From Knufia peltigerae (lineage: Eukaryota > Ascomycota > Eurotiomycetes > Chaetothyriales > Trichomeriaceae): DNA of 64,000 nucleotides. The notes beneath the pieces were generated by a model. The model was not told the origin of the DNA and made no database searches. It saw nothing but the letters and a program-made list of their open reading frames with translations. The stretch covers positions 1 through 64,000 of the forward strand of contig JAPDRN010000158.1 of NCBI GenBank assembly GCA_030247855.1. Reading direction: 5' to 3'. Shown here in pieces: positions 63,416 to 64,000 of the stretch (positions within the stretch are counted from its first letter, which is position 1; each line of letters starts with the position of its first letter). Made by a program: the position numbers and the translations under genes.

Positions 63416-64000
63416 ATGGGCATCACCATCCTGTTCTCTGTTTTCGCTGCGCTGCTGCTGCTGGGCGTGCCGGTGGCCTACGCGTTGGCCGCCGCTGCGC
63501 TGGCCACCCTGCTCTATCTGGACATCCCCAGCATCGTGCTGGTGCAGCAGATCTCCGCCGGTACTGGTTCGGCCTCGTTGATCGCCATTCCACTGTTCAT
63601 CTTCGCTGGCGAGATCATGATGCGCGGCGGCATCTCCGAACGCCTGATCGCCCTGGCGTCATCGCTGGTCGGGCGCTTGCGCGGCGGCCTGGGCCAGGTA
63701 TCGATCCTGTCCTCGCTGTTCTTCGGTGGTGTATCCGGCTCGGCCATCGCCGATGTGTCGGCAGTGGGCGGCACGATGATTCCGCAGATGGTCAAGCGTG
63801 GCTACGACCGCGATTTCGCGGTGAACGTCAGCATCACGGCCGCGCTGGTGGCGCTGCTGGTGCCGCCATCGCACAACCTGATCCTGTTCTCGGCCGCTGC
63901 CGGTGGTGGCCTGTCGATCGCCGACCTGTTCGCCGCAGGCATCGTGCCGGCGCTGCTGATGACGCTGGCGCTGATGATCACCGGCTATGTGGTCGCGCGT
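63416..64000 (+). CDS. TRAP transporter large membrane subunit (DctM family), 3' end cut
   Basis: The first 195 residues of the sodium-coupled permease, running off the window. Family motifs are GVPVAYALAAAALATLL, IPLFIFAGEIM, GGLGQVSILSSLFFGGVSGSAIADVSAVG and LVPPSHNLILFS. It belongs to the hydratase-TRAP operon. Whether further catabolic genes or a regulator for the shared operator follow cannot be seen. Confidence 0.95.
   Translation, partial: MGITILFSVFAALLLLGVPVAYALAAAALATLLYLDIPSIVLVQQISAGTGSASLIAIPLFIFAGEIMMRGGISERLIALASSLVGRLRGGLGQVSILSSLFFGGVSGSAIADVSAVGGTMIPQMVKRGYDRDFAVNVSITAALVALLVPPSHNLILFSAAAGGGLSIADLFAAGIVPALLMTLALMITGYVVAR

Overview
The window looks like the replication-origin region of a high-GC gammaproteobacterium of the family Xanthomonadaceae, most probably Stenotrophomonas (S. 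maltophilia group). The evidence is the order rpmH-dnaA-dnaN-recF-gyrB, the tonB-exbB-exbD1-exbD2-pdxJ neighbourhood known from Xanthomonas, many TonB-dependent receptors, and scattered short hairpin repeats that begin with GTAG (SMAG-type repeats, typical of S. maltophilia). All identifications come from reading the sequence; no database search was run.

Layout. 1-7.6 kb: a truncated M19 dipeptidase, a TelA-like/membrane protein pair, rlmI, a TerC membrane protein behind a yybP-ykoY type (manganese) riboswitch, a rhomboid protease and a periplasmic glycerophosphodiesterase. 7.8-9.5 kb: a lower-GC insert with two convergent genes, a Beta-family protein and an sce7726-like protein with a PD-(D/E)XK nuclease signature. 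9.5-16 kb (minus strand): mnmE, a large lipoprotein joining a NodB deacetylase, a caspase domain, an EF-hand and TPRs, then yidC, rnpA and rpmH. 16.3-23.6 kb: dnaA, dnaN, recF, gyrB, with DnaA boxes in three intergenic regions and four parS-like palindromes. 23.7-31.9 kb: two membrane-associated proteases, a TPR protein, the TonB energiser operon, cardiolipin synthase and pdxJ. 32-39 kb: a radical SAM protein behind a Xanthomonadales-type LexA box, a 2OG-Fe(II) oxygenase, fbp, an aromatic aminotransferase and a TonB receptor. 39-43.7 kb: two small proteins and a Ku/LigD end-joining module flanked by repeat dimers. 44-49 kb: a sigma-54 alcohol/aldehyde dehydrogenase operon and its divergent activator.

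48.9-64 kb appears to be one carbohydrate-acid utilisation locus: eda-kdgK, a TonB receptor, a 1267-residue secreted LamG protein, a cupin dioxygenase, two exported esterases, a 2-keto-4-pentenoate hydratase-like enzyme and a TRAP transporter that runs off the window. A shared ATGACACCG half-site lies in its control regions, so it is probably one regulon for an acylated polyuronide-like substrate.

Strongest leads for undescribed biology: the deacetylase-caspase-EF-hand-TPR lipoprotein (10893-13562), the Beta/sce7726 pair (7853-9470), and the LamG-centred locus with its shared operator.
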